This document shows, one piece after another, positions 19,607-30,401 of a DNA stretch of 64,000 bases. The stretch is from the NCBI GenBank assembly GCA_026418905.1, contig JAOAAK010000029.1, positions 103,648 through 167,647 on the forward strand, in the 5' to 3' direction. The position numbers and the translations under genes were made by a program. How positions within the stretch are numbered: the first letter of the stretch is position 1; the number at the start of each line of letters is the position of its first letter. This DNA comes from Bacteroidales bacterium (GTDB taxonomy: Bacteria; Bacteroidota; Bacteroidia; Bacteroidales; DTU049). Below the pieces are notes generated by a model. That model ran no database searches. It was not told the DNA's origin and worked only from the letters and a program-made list of their open reading frames with translations.

Positions 19607-20208
19607 ATGTTTTTATTTTTTAAAATTTGATATAATAACTCTCTGGCTCTGAACAATTTAGCTTTGACAGTTCCAATAGGAATATTTAAATATTCAGCTA
19701 TTTCCTCATAGCTCAATTCGTTGTAAAAACGAAGTTCAATGATTTCGCGATAATCTGGTTTAAGTTGTTCTAAAATTTTCTTTACTAACTTCTTCCTTTG
19801 TTTTTTTATAAAAAGTTCTTCCGGGTTCGGGCAAGTATCTTTTAAAGTATGACGAATGAACATTTGTTCTTCATCTTCTTTCTCTTCATCGAGTGATGTG
19901 TAATAAAATTTTTTTCTTCGTATGTAATCGATAGCATTATTGGAAGCTATCTTATAGAGCCAAGTACTGAAAGCATACTGAGTGGAATATTGACGTAGAT
20001 AACGAAAAGCTTTACCAAATGCTTCTATAGTTAAGTCATAAGCATCATTGTGATCCCCCGTCATTTTATACATTAAATAATATACGGAATCCTTATATAA
20101 ACTTAAAAGCTCTGCATATGCTGCCTGATCGTTGTCTTTTAAAGCACGTTCTATTAATTTTAGATCTCGTTTTGCTTTTTCCGTCAAATGATCATGTTCT
20201 AGCTCCAT
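19603..20208 (-). CDS. ECF-type RNA polymerase sigma factor
   Basis: The 201-residue protein has only the two domains of extracytoplasmic-function sigma factors. Region 2 (about residues 28-95) includes 'DAYDLTIEAFGKAFRYL' and 'FSTWLYKIASNNAIDYIRRKK'; region 4 (about 135-195) includes the helix-turn-helix 'ELSYEEIAEYLNIPIGTVKAKLFRAR'. An acidic linker 'DEEKEDEEQ' separates them. No anti-sigma gene is adjacent. It overlaps the glycosyltransferase gene by ten bases and is probably the last gene of the rho-glycosyltransferase-sigma unit. Its regulon is unknown. Confidence 0.92.
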   Translation of the reverse strand: MELEHDHLTEKAKRDLKLIERALKDNDQAAYAELLSLYKDSVYYLMYKMTGDHNDAYDLTIEAFGKAFRYLRQYSTQYAFSTWLYKIASNNAIDYIRRKKFYYTSLDEEKEDEEQMFIRHTLKDTCPNPEELFIKKQRKKLVKKILEQLKPDYREIIELRFYNELSYEEIAEYLNIPIGTVKAKLFRARELLYQILKNKNI

Positions 20209-21308
20209 TGATGTAAAAATTTTTTCCTATTTATATAAGGCAGCCAAAGTATCAAAATAAGGAAAATTTCCAAAAAAGGTATAGCATAAGTATAAGGCTT
20301 TTCTTTCCATTTTTTTGCAATCAAACCATATACCACACTTTGAAAAAGTATTTTAGCAGTCACCAAACATGCTGTAAACACCAAGAGAACTTTATCCTCA
20401 TCAAAAAAAATAAAAATGAATATTACCGAAAAAATAAAAAAAAATAATTGCAAAATCGTATATAAACCAGAAAATAGAGTGGCTTTTAAATTATAGAAAT
20501 CGCTCGTTGTAAAATGCCGGCTTTTTTTAAGAAACCATTTCTTCCAGGAAGAAGGTGAAGTAGAATAGACAAATCCTTCTGGATCTGTGCATATAGCCGT
20601 ATTATTTCGCCTTGCAACTTGTTGAATAAACAAATCATCGTCTCCAGAAGCTATATGAAGGTGCCGACTAAAACCATGATGCTTAAAAAAAAGAGAACGA
20701 GTATAAGAGAGATTTCTGCCTATTCCCATGTATGGAAGACCTATTTTTGCAGCTGAAAGATATAATAATGCTATTTGAAAAGCATCAAAACGAACAAACA
20801 TGTTCAGCAAATTCTTTTTTCTTTCATAAAGACCTACTCCTAGTATAATCTCTTTATTGCCTTCATTTGACAACATCATTTTTTCAATCCACCTCGAAGA
20901 AGCAGGTTTACAATCAATGTCCGATAGCAAAATACGTTCGTAAGTTGCTTCTTTTATTCCAACTGAAAGAGCAAACTTTTTACCGGGATAAATCTTATTA
21001 CCATGGGTCAAATTCACCACTTTCAAATGAGGAAAGCGATGCTTCATCCACATTAATCTTTCTGCAGTAGCATCTGTGCTGTGGTCATTTACTACAACCA
21101 CTTCATATTGAGGGTATTCTTGTTTCAGAAACGGAAAAAGGCTTTCTTCGATATGACTTTCTACATTCTGAACACAAATAATTACTGATACAGGTGGCAT
21201 TGACTCAGCCTGGTTAGTTCTTGATTTATGGAAAAGTAACAATAAAAAAAGAACGTAATAAATTAATAGTAGAAAAAATACCACTCCTAAAATATATATT
21301 GCAAACAT
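20199..21308 (-). CDS. Membrane-bound family 2 glycosyltransferase
   Basis: The 369-residue protein has an N-terminal membrane segment, a GT-A domain and two or three C-terminal membrane segments. In the catalytic domain 'PVSVIICVQNVESHIEESL', 'VVVNDHSTDATAERL' and the metal-binding 'LLSDIDCKPAS' are visible. This is the layout of processive or lipid-glycosylating GT2 enzymes; donor and acceptor are unknown. I start it at the ATG at 21308, because an upstream in-frame TTG falls inside the -7 box. It lies between rho and the ECF sigma gene. Confidence 0.87.
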   Translation of the reverse strand: MFAIYILGVVFFLLLIYYVLFLLLLFHKSRTNQAESMPPVSVIICVQNVESHIEESLFPFLKQEYPQYEVVVVNDHSTDATAERLMWMKHRFPHLKVVNLTHGNKIYPGKKFALSVGIKEATYERILLSDIDCKPASSRWIEKMMLSNEGNKEIILGVGLYERKKNLLNMFVRFDAFQIALLYLSAAKIGLPYMGIGRNLSYTRSLFFKHHGFSRHLHIASGDDDLFIQQVARRNNTAICTDPEGFVYSTSPSSWKKWFLKKSRHFTTSDFYNLKATLFSGLYTILQLFFFIFSVIFIFIFFDEDKVLLVFTACLVTAKILFQSVVYGLIAKKWKEKPYTYAIPFLEIFLILILWLPYINRKKFLHQWS

Positions 21309-21323
21309 TGCAAAGATTCTTCG

Positions 21324-21331
21324 CAAAAGTA
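21324..21331 (-). promoter_or_regulatory. Bacteroidota -7 box (TACTTTTG, minus strand) for the glycosyltransferase gene
   Basis: TACTTTTG on the minus strand lies 15 bases before the ATG at 21308, in the short gap after rho. It suggests the glycosyltransferase-sigma pair can be transcribed independently of rho. Confidence 0.55.
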
Positions 21332-21339
21332 AATCAATT

Positions 21340-22947
21340 TTAACTATTCATGATAGATAAAAATTCTTCATTGGTTTTAGTTTTACTCATTTTATCTTTA
21401 AGAAACTCCATGGCTTCGACAGGAGTCATATCAGCCAAATGATTTCGTAAAATCCACACACGTTGCAAAACGTCTTTGCTTACCAGCAGATCATCTCTTC
21501 GAGTACCACTTGCAACAATATCGATAGCTGGAAAAATTCGTTTATTAGCTAGCTTTCTATCGAGTTGAAGTTCCATGTTGCCTGTTCCTTTGAATTCCTC
21601 AAAAATCACTTCATCCATTTTAGATCCTGTATCTATGAGAGCTGTGGCAATAATGGTGAGTGATCCTCCGTTTTCGATTTGACGTGCTGCACCAAAGAAT
21701 CGCTTAGGTTTTTGTAGAGCACTTGATTCAACTCCACCAGATAATACCTTACCACTGGCAGGAGAGATGGTATTGTGGGCACGTGCAAGACGTGTGATGG
21801 AATCTAATAAAATAACCACATCATGACCACATTCAACTAATCTCTTTGCTTTTTCTAGAACGATTGAAGCAATACGAACATGCTTCTCGGCTGGTTCATC
21901 AAAAGTAGATGAAATAACTTCTGCTCTGACGCTTCGCTGCATATCTGTCACCTCTTCAGGTCGCTCATCGATCAAAAGAATGATAAGATATACTTCAGGA
22001 TGATTATAAGCTATGGCATTTGCAATTTCCTTTAAGATCATAGTCTTTCCAGTTTTGGGCTGAGCTACTATAAGTCCTCGTTGTCCTTTGCCAATAGGAG
22101 AAAAAAGATCAATAATTCTGCTTGTCAAAGTTTCATGTGGATGCCCAACAAGTTTGAACTTCTTGATAGGAAAAAGAGGTGTGAGGTAGTCGAAAGATAT
22201 TCTGTCTCGAATTTTTTCAGCTTCAAGACCATTGATTTCCAAAATATTGACAGCAGTATAATACTTCTCATTTTCTTTTGGAGGACGTATACGACATGTT
22301 ATCGTGTCGCCAGTTTTTAATCCATAGGTCCGTATGAATTGATGTGCAATAAAAATATCATCCGGAGAATTAAGGTAATTGTAATCGGATGAGCGTAAAA
22401 AACCATAGCCTTCTGAGATGAGTTCTAAAACACCTTCTGCTTCAATTATTCCTTCTTGCTCAAAAAGAAACTGCAAACTTGTTCGTGATGGCAAAGTTTC
22501 TTCTTCTGGAGGAGAAACTATGGTTTCTTCTGTTGCTTCTGACACCATCTTTTCTTCGCTTTCTTCTTCGACACTAGGCAGTTCCAGAGACTCTTCCTCT
22601 AGCGTTGCTAACTCATCCTGAAGAATGGGTTTATCTTGGATTTTCTCAGCTTGAATTTCTTTACTTTCCTTTTTTTCAACCAATTCTTTAAGGGTTTTAA
22701 CCTGGTTTTTTTCTTCAACCTCAGCAAGTTCTTTTTGCTGTATTTTCTTTATTCTTGGTCGCTTTGGTTTTATTACTTGTTCTTCATCAGAACTTTTTTC
22801 AGATTTCTTTTCCTCTCTTTCAAAAATTTCGAGAATTTTTTCAATCAATTCCTTCTTATTTAAATTTTTTACATTTTCTATGCCCAATTCCTTAGCTTTG
22901 GAACGCAAAGTTCCCACATGTAAATTTTCTAATTCTGAACTTTTCAT
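21340..22947 (-). CDS. rho: Transcription termination factor Rho
   Basis: Rho is the hexameric RNA helicase that ends transcription. The 535-residue protein starts with a Rho_N helical domain ('[31 protein letters not shown]'), then an approximately 115-residue acidic, low-complexity insert rich in Glu, Lys and Ser (about residues 43-165), then the RNA-binding cold-shock-like domain ('[15 protein letters not shown]') and the ATPase core with Walker A '[12 protein letters not shown]' and Walker B '[14 protein letters not shown]'. The insert explains the extra length over E. coli Rho (419) and is common in Bacteroidota. A -7 box lies 57 bases upstream. Confidence 0.97.
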   Translation of the reverse strand: MKSSELENLHVGTLRSKAKELGIENVKNLNKKELIEKILEIFEREEKKSEKSSDEEQVIKPKRPRIKKIQQKELAEVEEKNQVKTLKELVEKKESKEIQAEKIQDKPILQDELATLEEESLELPSVEEESEEKMVSEATEETIVSPPEEETLPSRTSLQFLFEQEGIIEAEGVLELISEGYGFLRSSDYNYLNSPDDIFIAHQFIRTYGLKTGDTITCRIRPPKENEKYYTAVNILEINGLEAEKIRDRISFDYLTPLFPIKKFKLVGHPHETLTSRIIDLFSPIGKGQRGLIVAQPKTGKTMILKEIANAIAYNHPEVYLIILLIDERPEEVTDMQRSVRAEVISSTFDEPAEKHVRIASIVLEKAKRLVECGHDVVILLDSITRLARAHNTISPASGKVLSGGVESSALQKPKRFFGAARQIENGGSLTIIATALIDTGSKMDEVIFEEFKGTGNMELQLDRKLANKRIFPAIDIVASGTRRDDLLVSKDVLQRVWILRNHLADMTPVEAMEFLKDKMSKTKTNEEFLSIMNS

Positions 22948-23003
22948 TTTATCTAAAAATTACTGGTGAATATAATATGCTCGACAAGAACAATTTCAGA
23001 AGG

Positions 23004-23011
23004 CAAAGATA
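23004..23011 (-). promoter_or_regulatory. Bacteroidota -7 box (TATCTTTG, minus strand) for rho
   Basis: TATCTTTG read on the minus strand, 56 bases before the rho start codon. It lies back to back with the plus-strand box at 23035 in the divergent 133-base gap. Confidence 0.5.
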
Positions 23012-23034
23012 AACATTATTTTTAACTAAACACT

Positions 23035-23042
23035 TAACTTTG
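23035..23042 (+). promoter_or_regulatory. Bacteroidota -7 box (TAACTTTG) for the large surface protein
   Basis: TAACTTTG lies 38 bases before the ATG at 23081. Confidence 0.55.
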
Positions 23043-23080
23043 CTAAAAAAAAAACGTCTAATTCACAAAAGTTATAAGAG

Positions 23081-26000
23081 ATGAAAAAAGTTTTGATTAT
23101 ATTATTATGCTTTATCTTGCACGGTTTTTCAAAAGATTTAATCAATTTTCCTCCTCTTTTAATAAAAAATGAAGGACAATTAAGAACAACTACCGGAACC
23201 CAAGCTCACGAAGTTCTTTACTACATGCAAACTCCTTCTTTGGATTTTTTCATTACTCGCAAGGGAATATCTTACGTTTTCAAACAATTTGAAAATGTGC
23301 ATCCGCGCGAATTTAATGGTACTGAAGATGTTATTCCGATAGTTCACTGGCACCGTGTGGATATCGATTTTGTCGGAGCTCATATTACAGACGAAAACGC
23401 ATATGTTGAAACAAATGCTTTTCCGACAATAAGCTTCTATAATGAATTTGTACCTGAAGGATTAGAACATAGACCAACTTATAAAAAAATTGTTTTTAAA
23501 AACATTTACCCCAATATTGATTTGGAATGGATAGTCGATAATGAAATGTTAAAGTATAACTTTTTACTTCATCCAGGAGCCAATATTGAAAACATACAGC
23601 TTGATATCATGGGAGCTAAAGAGTTAATTATTGACAGCACTACTATATTGATTGTTTCTGAATTTGGAATTCTCAAAGAAGGACCTCTCATGGCTTTTAC
23701 TTCAAGAGATAACAAAAAAATCCAAGTACAATACAATCAAATTTCTCCGAATCGCGTAGGTTTTATTGTTTTAAACTCATCTAATTACATCAAAGAAGAA
23801 ATGATCATTGATCCCCCTCTTATATGGTCAACCTACTACGGAGGAAGTGGTATAGACGATGGATACAAAATTGTTGCTTCTCCGAATGCAATTTATGCTG
23901 TTTTTCAAACGAGATCTACGGATTTTCCTGTTTTCAATCCAGGTCCACCATCATATTATTTAGGCACCTATATAGCCAATTTGGATGGATCTATTGCTAA
24001 ATTCTCCTTGAATGGTACTCTTCAATGGGCAACTTTTTACGGTGGAGCAAACGATGATGCTTTCATTTCAGCCTCTTACGGAAACGGGGTACTAGCTGTG
24101 GTGGGTTATACTACCTCTACCAACATACCCACATTTAATCCTGGAATAGGTAATTATTTTCAAGCTAATAATGCTGGCGGGAGGGACGCATTTATAGTAG
24201 TATTTGGCCCTAATGAAGTAAGAGTATGGGCTACTTATATGGGTGGCACAAGTGACGATGAATATAATGATGTTTTCATTGAAACCTCTACCAATCTTTT
24301 ATGGGTGGGGGGGTCAACCTTATCCAATAACATACCCGTCGTTAATTTTCCTCCCTACTATTACCAAGGCACGTCTCCCGATGCAGCTGATTGGGACATA
24401 TTTATTCAAAGATTTAATAGTTTTCTTACTTTGACTTATAGCACTTATTTTGGAGGCGATGAAACAGATCGATATGCCTATTTTGATGTAGCACCCAATG
24501 GATCGAAAATGTTTCATTTTCAAACCACATCCAATAATTTACCTGTTATACCATACAATGCAAACAGTTATCAGCAAAACGTTACCTTATGCGGAGCGGT
24601 TGACAGCTATGCTATTCTTTTTAATAATTCTATGCAAATAGCATGGGGTAGTTATATTTGTGGGGACCAAAACGATTTTGCTTACGATGTCATTTTTGCT
24701 GATAGCTTATGGTATTTAACTGGAGCTACGTATTCCTTAACCACTTTTCCAACCGCAAATGTATATAGTTTCCCATTCTTTAGATCATATGCTGGGAATG
24801 CAGATGCTTATTTGACAGTGATTAATCCTACTGGCAGAATGATTTATAGTACAGGTATAGGAACAAACTCTATTGATGCCGGACTATCATTAAGCTATGA
24901 TCCTACTAATAGGTATTTGTACGTATTGGGCTATACACAAGGAAGTGGGTTGGTACCAAGTGTCAATCCTAACGACGGCTCATATTACAAAGGTTCTCCT
25001 AATTTATACGAAGCTTTTGTAACACAATTTGACTCTACCATGAGGCCAGTATGGTCTACTTTTTTTGGAGGTAATTCAACAGATCGTTTTAGAAGTAGTA
25101 CTATTTCCAATGGAGTTCTTTACATCACTGGCTTTACACAAAGTTCCAGTCTTTTTCCTCTTAAAGATTTGAACCCCGGAACGAGTTATTTTGATAATAC
25201 TCTCGGAGGAAGTCAGGATGCTATCCTCGTAGCTTTCAAACCTTGTCCTAAAAACTTCAATACCATTACTGCTCCAGCTGGCGTTTGTAATAATTCTATC
25301 GGAACCATCTATGCCACCGGTGGTACCACGTATTTGTGGAATAATGGTAGTACAAGTGATACCATTCATTTTCTGATGCAACATGATACTACTTATCGAG
25401 TAACTGCCACCAATAGTTGGGGTTGCATTGAAAGAGATACGGTCACCATACTCAACTACCCATTACCTAATATTGTCATTTCCCCATCCACATCCCTGCA
25501 GGTATGTTTAAATCAAGTAGCTAATCTAACAGCCAGTGGAGGAACCTCATATATATGGTCAAATGGTTCTAATAGTTCTTCAACAAGTGTACTCGTTACC
25601 AGCGATTCTTCTTTATATGTGATTGTGACTAATTCTTATAACTGCAAAGACACAAGCTACGTCAACATCCAAGCTTTACCCCTGCCCAATGTAACCATAA
25701 GTGGCAAGGATAGTATTTGTCCAAACATAAGCTATTCTTATATTGCACAAGGAGCATCAACTTACTCCTGGGATAATGGAACAAGCCATGATACAGCATG
25801 GTATTCATTCACTACCAACGGAAATTATACCATTCAGGTTATTGGTACTTCTAACGCTGGGTGTAAGGATACTGCATATTTTTCTATTTATGTTGTCACT
25901 CCTCCTGTGGCATCGATCACAGCCCCCTCAATTTTATGTTACGTTGATACGGCACAAATCTGTGGAAATGGTGGAGTATACTATTTCTGGAACGTTCCAA

Positions 26001-27091
26001 ATACAAACATAGATTCTACCTTTTCATGTTTTACCTTTCATGCTGATACGGGTCAGCAAATTATTCAATTAACCGTTAAAGATGCATACGGTTGTATAAG
26101 TATGCCTGTCCAACACACCATTACACGAAGTGTCAGGCCTTCTGTTTTCAATGGTTCTCAGGTTTATAAATGTAAAGAACATAGTGTCTCTCTCTCATAT
26201 CCACACGCAGGAACCTATTTGTGGAGTACAGGTCAGTCTAATCAAACCATTTATGTTTCCCAGGTTGGATTATATTATGTCACCTATACCAACTCATTAG
26301 GTTGTGTATATAAAGATAGTGTTTATGTTTTAAACTTTGCCACACCACCTTTGTCTTTGCAGGGTAATCCATCTGGTTTATGCAATAACACTCTCCCCAT
26401 TATCTTGCACGCCAATCCTTCTGGGGGTACATGGAACGGGCCAGGAATAACTAATCCATCTACAGGATCATTCGATCCTTCCTCACTTACTCCAGGTGTA
26501 TATATTTTGAGGTATGTTTATGTAGACAGCAATCAGTGTACGTCTAAGGACTCTATTACTTTAGAAATTTACTCCATTCCTTCTTTTACTACACAAGTAA
26601 CAGAAGAAAGTTGTAAAGGTGCCCATGATGGAAAAATCATAATTTCAGCTTTTGGTGGTACAGCTCCTTATGTTTATTATGTAGATAACTCACAACATCA
26701 AAGTGAAATAAAAAATCTAGCTCCTGGTAGTTATGCAATATACGTAGTTGATCAACATGGGTGTAGTTCTTCTTCTCAAACAGTTAACATACCTGAAGGA
26801 TTATACCTGTGTGGTGAGATAGATGTTTTCGTCCCAACCATTTTTAGCCCAAATAACGACGGAATAAATGATGTTTTTTATGTGCAGAGTGCGTTTATTA
26901 AATCGATGTACTTGGCTATCTTTGATAGATATGGCACAAAAATATTTGAAACAACATCTCAAAATGAAGGATGGGATGGCACTTACCATGGAACGCCTGT
27001 AGTTGAGGGAGTTTATTTCTACTATCTACAAGTCACTTTTATTGACGATTCCCAACTTAAAAAAGCCGGTGATATAAGAGTAGTACGATAA
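23081..27091 (+). CDS. Large T9SS-secreted adhesin-like protein (SBBP repeats, PKD-like domains, gliding-type C-terminal domain)
   Basis: This 1336-residue protein has a signal peptide, an N-terminal domain found with SBBP repeats ('PPLLIKNEGQLR', 'YKKIVFKNIYPNIDLEW'), and about six SBBP-type repeats (roughly residues 245-710) with the recurrent 'WSTYYGGSGIDDGY' and 'ATYMGGTSDDEYND' patterns expected to fold as a beta-propeller. Ig/PKD-like modules (about 715-1240) follow, with repeated 'GGTTYLWNNGST' and 'SYIWSNGSNSS' motifs. The last 85 residues form a type B sorting domain: 'FVPTIFSPNNDGINDVFYV', 'WDGTYHG' and the tail 'KKAGDIRVVR'. It is thus T9SS cargo for the cell surface or medium, probably an adhesin. 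Ligand unknown. It stands alone and divergent from rho. Confidence 0.9.
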   Translation: MKKVLIILLCFILHGFSKDLINFPPLLIKNEGQLRTTTGTQAHEVLYYMQTPSLDFFITRKGISYVFKQFENVHPREFNGTEDVIPIVHWHRVDIDFVGAHITDENAYVETNAFPTISFYNEFVPEGLEHRPTYKKIVFKNIYPNIDLEWIVDNEMLKYNFLLHPGANIENIQLDIMGAKELIIDSTTILIVSEFGILKEGPLMAFTSRDNKKIQVQYNQISPNRVGFIVLNSSNYIKEEMIIDPPLIWSTYYGGSGIDDGYKIVASPNAIYAVFQTRSTDFPVFNPGPPSYYLGTYIANLDGSIAKFSLNGTLQWATFYGGANDDAFISASYGNGVLAVVGYTTSTNIPTFNPGIGNYFQANNAGGRDAFIVVFGPNEVRVWATYMGGTSDDEYNDVFIETSTNLLWVGGSTLSNNIPVVNFPPYYYQGTSPDAADWDIFIQRFNSFLTLTYSTYFGGDETDRYAYFDVAPNGSKMFHFQTTSNNLPVIPYNANSYQQNVTLCGAVDSYAILFNNSMQIAWGSYICGDQNDFAYDVIFADSLWYLTGATYSLTTFPTANVYSFPFFRSYAGNADAYLTVINPTGRMIYSTGIGTNSIDAGLSLSYDPTNRYLYVLGYTQGSGLVPSVNPNDGSYYKGSPNLYEAFVTQFDSTMRPVWSTFFGGNSTDRFRSSTISNGVLYITGFTQSSSLFPLKDLNPGTSYFDNTLGGSQDAILVAFKPCPKNFNTITAPAGVCNNSIGTIYATGGTTYLWNNGSTSDTIHFLMQHDTTYRVTATNSWGCIERDTVTILNYPLPNIVISPSTSLQVCLNQVANLTASGGTSYIWSNGSNSSSTSVLVTSDSSLYVIVTNSYNCKDTSYVNIQALPLPNVTISGKDSICPNISYSYIAQGASTYSWDNGTSHDTAWYSFTTNGNYTIQVIGTSNAGCKDTAYFSIYVVTPPVASITAPSILCYVDTAQICGNGGVYYFWNVPNTNIDSTFSCFTFHADTGQQIIQLTVKDAYGCISMPVQHTITRSVRPSVFNGSQVYKCKEHSVSLSYPHAGTYLWSTGQSNQTIYVSQVGLYYVTYTNSLGCVYKDSVYVLNFATPPLSLQGNPSGLCNNTLPIILHANPSGGTWNGPGITNPSTGSFDPSSLTPGVYILRYVYVDSNQCTSKDSITLEIYSIPSFTTQVTEESCKGAHDGKIIISAFGGTAPYVYYVDNSQHQSEIKNLAPGSYAIYVVDQHGCSSSSQTVNIPEGLYLCGEIDVFVPTIFSPNNDGINDVFYVQSAFIKSMYLAIFDRYGTKIFETTSQNEGWDGTYHGTPVVEGVYFYYLQVTFIDDSQLKKAGDIRVVR

Positions 27092-27283
27092 GATTTATGC
27101 TTTAAGGTTTATCGAAAAGAAGGGCAAGTTTGGCATTTTTTAGGATTATATTTTTTATTCTTTTGCGAATAGCAAGAGAACACGAATAAACATAGCAAGC
27201 AAAGAAAAATGAAAAAGTAAATTTTTTTCATAATTCAAAATTATAAATTTTAGTTGATAGGTTCCGATGTAACAAAAAATTGG

Positions 27284-27291
27284 TATGTTTG
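27284..27291 (+). promoter_or_regulatory. Bacteroidota -7 box (TATGTTTG) for the glutamine synthetase-like gene
   Basis: TATGTTTG ends 13 bases before the ATG at 27305. The remainder of the 213-base gap (27092-27304) shows no gene or hairpin. Confidence 0.55.
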
Positions 27292-27304
27292 CTAAAACTT
27301 TCAT

Positions 27305-28837
27305 ATGGAAAAATTTTATTCAAAGTTGTCAACATCTAATGCAATAGCTCATTTTCTTGACAAAAATCCAGAAGATTTTACTTGCAAAGATATCTTACGC
27401 TACATTAAAAAGAATAACATAAAATTTCTTGATTTCCATTATGTAGGAGGTGACGGAAGGCTTAAAACACTCAACTTCGTAGCTCAAACTAAAGATCAAC
27501 TAGAACAGCTACTTTATTTAGGTGAACGAGTAGATGGTTCAAGCCTTTTCCCTTTTTTAGAAGCTGGCCGAAGTGATTTATACGTTATCCCTCAATATTC
27601 CACTGCTTTTTTGAAAACATTTACAGATGAACCGGCCATTGGGATTTTCTGTCGTTATTTTAATCAACAAGGGGAACCTTTTGAATACAGCCCAGATAAC
27701 ATTCTCTCGAAAGCTGTCTTCTCTTTCAAAGAAGCATCGGGATATGATATTTGGGGCATGGGTGAACTTGAATACTACATCATTTATCCACGACAACAAC
27801 TTTACATAGCTACAAATCAAAAAGGTTATCATGAATCGGCTCCTTTTGTTAAATGGGAAAGCATTAGAAAGGAAGTTATGCTTCATTTATCCCATGCTGG
27901 TGCAGAAATAAAATATGGGCACAGTGAAGTAGGAAATTTTTCCGACGAACAGTTTACTTATGAACAAAATGAAATTGAATTCAGACCAACCTCACTCGAA
28001 AAAGCAGCTTATAGCTTATTACTCGCAAAAATGATATTGAGGCAACTTGCTTATAAATACGACATCCAAGTAAGTTTTTCACCCAAAATTTCTCTGGGAA
28101 AAGCTGGTAGTGGTCTTCACATTCATCTGCAACTACTCAACCAAGACGGGAAAAATATTGTAATGAATGATGACCATATTTCAGATGAATCAAAAAAAGC
28201 AATAGCTGGCATTTTAAAATATTCCCCAGCATTAACAGCTTTTGGCAATCCTATTCCCTTAAGTTATTTACGACTTGTTCCACACCAAGAAGCACCCACC
28301 AAAATTTGCTGGGGAGATTTTAATCGATCTGCATTGATACGTGTTCCTCTTTCATGGACTCAACAACCCGAAAAAATGATCACACTTTGCAATCCCCAAA
28401 ATAAATCTTTGAGTGATCTCAATACATATTCCAAAGCTACATTTGAATACCGTGTTCCTGATGGTGCTGCCAACGTTTTTTTGTTAATGGCAGGTATAGC
28501 TACTGCCGCTCGTGAAGGTTTCGAAGACGACCAATCTCTTCAATTGGCTGAAAAAACTTATGTGAATGTTAACATTTTTAAAGATGAATTTTCAAATATT
28601 GCCAATAGTCTTGATCGTCTTCCTACCTCATGTTATGAATCAGCATCTGCTCTTGAAAATAGCAAATCTATATTTATCAAAGGAAATGTTTTTCCTGAAA
28701 ATGTTATCAATCATGTCATCAATCAACTGCGTTCATACCAAGACCAAGATTGGAGAGATCAATTAACTAAACTTTCTGAAGAAGAAAGAAACAAGATATT
28801 AAGAAACATCGTACGTGCATATATAGACGTTGGATAA
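27305..28837 (+). CDS. Glutamine synthetase family protein (type I-like)
   Basis: The 510-residue protein follows the class I glutamine synthetase layout. A beta-grasp N-terminal part contains '[20 protein letters not shown]' and 'RVDGSS'. The metal-binding '[11 protein letters not shown]' follows, then '[21 protein letters not shown]', '[11 protein letters not shown]', '[17 protein letters not shown]' in place of the usual 'NPTVNSYKRL', and '[14 protein letters not shown]'. These support an ATP-dependent amide-bond ligase that makes glutamine or a related gamma-glutamyl compound. Bacteroidota also use the unrelated-length GSIII, so this may be a second enzyme. The substitutions in the ATP/substrate loops leave the substrate slightly open. 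Confidence 0.87.
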   Translation: MEKFYSKLSTSNAIAHFLDKNPEDFTCKDILRYIKKNNIKFLDFHYVGGDGRLKTLNFVAQTKDQLEQLLYLGERVDGSSLFPFLEAGRSDLYVIPQYSTAFLKTFTDEPAIGIFCRYFNQQGEPFEYSPDNILSKAVFSFKEASGYDIWGMGELEYYIIYPRQQLYIATNQKGYHESAPFVKWESIRKEVMLHLSHAGAEIKYGHSEVGNFSDEQFTYEQNEIEFRPTSLEKAAYSLLLAKMILRQLAYKYDIQVSFSPKISLGKAGSGLHIHLQLLNQDGKNIVMNDDHISDESKKAIAGILKYSPALTAFGNPIPLSYLRLVPHQEAPTKICWGDFNRSALIRVPLSWTQQPEKMITLCNPQNKSLSDLNTYSKATFEYRVPDGAANVFLLMAGIATAAREGFEDDQSLQLAEKTYVNVNIFKDEFSNIANSLDRLPTSCYESASALENSKSIFIKGNVFPENVINHVINQLRSYQDQDWRDQLTKLSEEERNKILRNIVRAYIDVG

Positions 28838-28902
28838 AGAGCCATTTTTTTAATTCAAAAAAATTTTGTTTATTTGCAACCCAAATCCAAAAAAGTACGA
28901 AT

Positions 28903-29145
28903 ATGTCAGAAATTACTGAAAAGGTTATTTCAATCATTGTTGACAAATTAGGTGTTGATCCATCTGAAGTTAAGATGGAGTCAAGTTTCACCAATGATCT
29001 GGGCGCCGATTCTCTTGATCAAGTAGAACTCATTATGGAGTTTGAAAAAGTTTTCGGTATTCAGATTCCTGATGAAGAAGCCAACAAAATAAACACAGTT
29101 GGTGAAGCCATTAAAGTTCTGGAAGAAAAGCTCGCTCAAAAATAA
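28903..29145 (+). CDS. acpP: Acyl carrier protein
   Basis: ACP carries the growing fatty acid on a phosphopantetheine arm. The 80-residue acidic protein has the attachment serine at Ser37 in '[16 protein letters not shown]', with normal flanking helices. It heads the standard Bacteroidota unit acpP-fabF-rnc; fabF starts eight bases after its stop codon. The gap before it has TTTATTTG, a one-base-off relative of the -7 box. Confidence 0.97.
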   Translation: MSEITEKVISIIVDKLGVDPSEVKMESSFTNDLGADSLDQVELIMEFEKVFGIQIPDEEANKINTVGEAIKVLEEKLAQK

Positions 29146-29153
29146 GTCGATCA

Positions 29154-30401
29154 ATGGAAAGAAGGCGCGTGGTGATCACTGGGTTGGGAGCCATTACTCC
29201 ACTGGGAAATTGTGTATCTGATTTTTGGCAAGCACTTATTCAGGGAGTAAGTGGTGCTCAACCCATTACCAAGTTTGATACTTCTAAATTCAAAACCCAA
29301 TTTGCCTGTGAAGTAAAAAATTTTGATCCTTTACAGTTTTTTGATAGAAAGGATCTTCGAAAATATGATCGTGTTTCCCAATTCGGTATTGTTGCTGCAA
29401 ATCAGGCCGTAGAGGATAGTGGTATTAACTTTGCTAGTTTAGACAAAACCAGAATCGGGGTTATATGGTCTTCTGGTATTGGTGGGATCATTACACTCGA
29501 AGAGGAAATTAAATCTTTTTATTTGAGTGATCAGGTACCACGTTTCAATCCTTTTTTAATCCCTAAGATGATCCCCGATATTACGGCTGGTTACATTAGC
29601 ATGATTCATGGATTAATGGGTCCAAATTATGCAGCTGTCTCAGCATGTGCTTCATCTGCTAATGCAATTGCTGATGCACTGATGCTCATCAGGCATGGAT
29701 ATGCAGATGTCATGATAGTTGGAGGTTCAGAAGCATCAATCACTCCAACAGGAATTGGAGGATTTAATGCTATGCAAGCTCTATCTACCCGAAACGACGA
29801 TCCTGCCACAGCTTCTAGACCTTTTGACAAAGATCGAGATGGCTTCGTCATGGGTGAAGGTGGAGCTGGAATGGTTCTCGAAGAGCTTAATTTTGCTTTG
29901 GCACGAGGAGCTCGTATATATGCTGAATTAGCCGGTTTTGGCTTATCCGCCGATGCTTATCATCTTACTGCCCCACATCCTGAAGGAGAAGGAGCACTTA
30001 TAGCTATGAGAAATGCTGTTCAAGATGCTAACATTCAATTAACTGATGTTGATCACATCAACACTCATGGAACAAGCACTCCTGTTGGAGACGAAGTTGA
30101 ACCAAAAGCGATAGTACGCTTATTTGGCGATCATGCAATGAAAATCTCAATAAACTCAACTAAATCTATGCATGGCCATCTTTTAGGTGCAGCTGGCGCT
30201 ATAGAAGCTGTGGCTGTTGCTTTAACTATATACCATGGCATTATTCCACCTACGATCAATCACTTTACTGATGATCCTGAAATACCACCTCTTGATTTTA
30301 CTTTCAACAAGGCTAGAGAAAGAAAAATTCGTTATGCATTAAGTAACACTTTTGGTTTTGGCGGTCATAATGTTTGTCTGGCATTTGCCAAATTTGAGTA
30401 A
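29154..30401 (+). CDS. fabF: 3-Oxoacyl-[acyl-carrier-protein] synthase II
   Basis: FabF elongates fatty acyl-ACP with malonyl-ACP. The 415 residues have the condensing-enzyme triad: Cys in 'VSACASSANAIADAL', His in 'NTHGTSTPVGDEVE' and His in 'SMHGHLLGAAGAIE'. The N-terminal 'RRVVITGLGAITPLG' and C-terminal 'SNTFGFGGHNVCLAF' are also typical. It is placed between acpP and rnc; the rnc start codon follows its stop codon without any gap. Confidence 0.97.
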   Translation: MERRRVVITGLGAITPLGNCVSDFWQALIQGVSGAQPITKFDTSKFKTQFACEVKNFDPLQFFDRKDLRKYDRVSQFGIVAANQAVEDSGINFASLDKTRIGVIWSSGIGGIITLEEEIKSFYLSDQVPRFNPFLIPKMIPDITAGYISMIHGLMGPNYAAVSACASSANAIADALMLIRHGYADVMIVGGSEASITPTGIGGFNAMQALSTRNDDPATASRPFDKDRDGFVMGEGGAGMVLEELNFALARGARIYAELAGFGLSADAYHLTAPHPEGEGALIAMRNAVQDANIQLTDVDHINTHGTSTPVGDEVEPKAIVRLFGDHAMKISINSTKSMHGHLLGAAGAIEAVAVALTIYHGIIPPTINHFTDDPEIPPLDFTFNKARERKIRYALSNTFGFGGHNVCLAFAKFE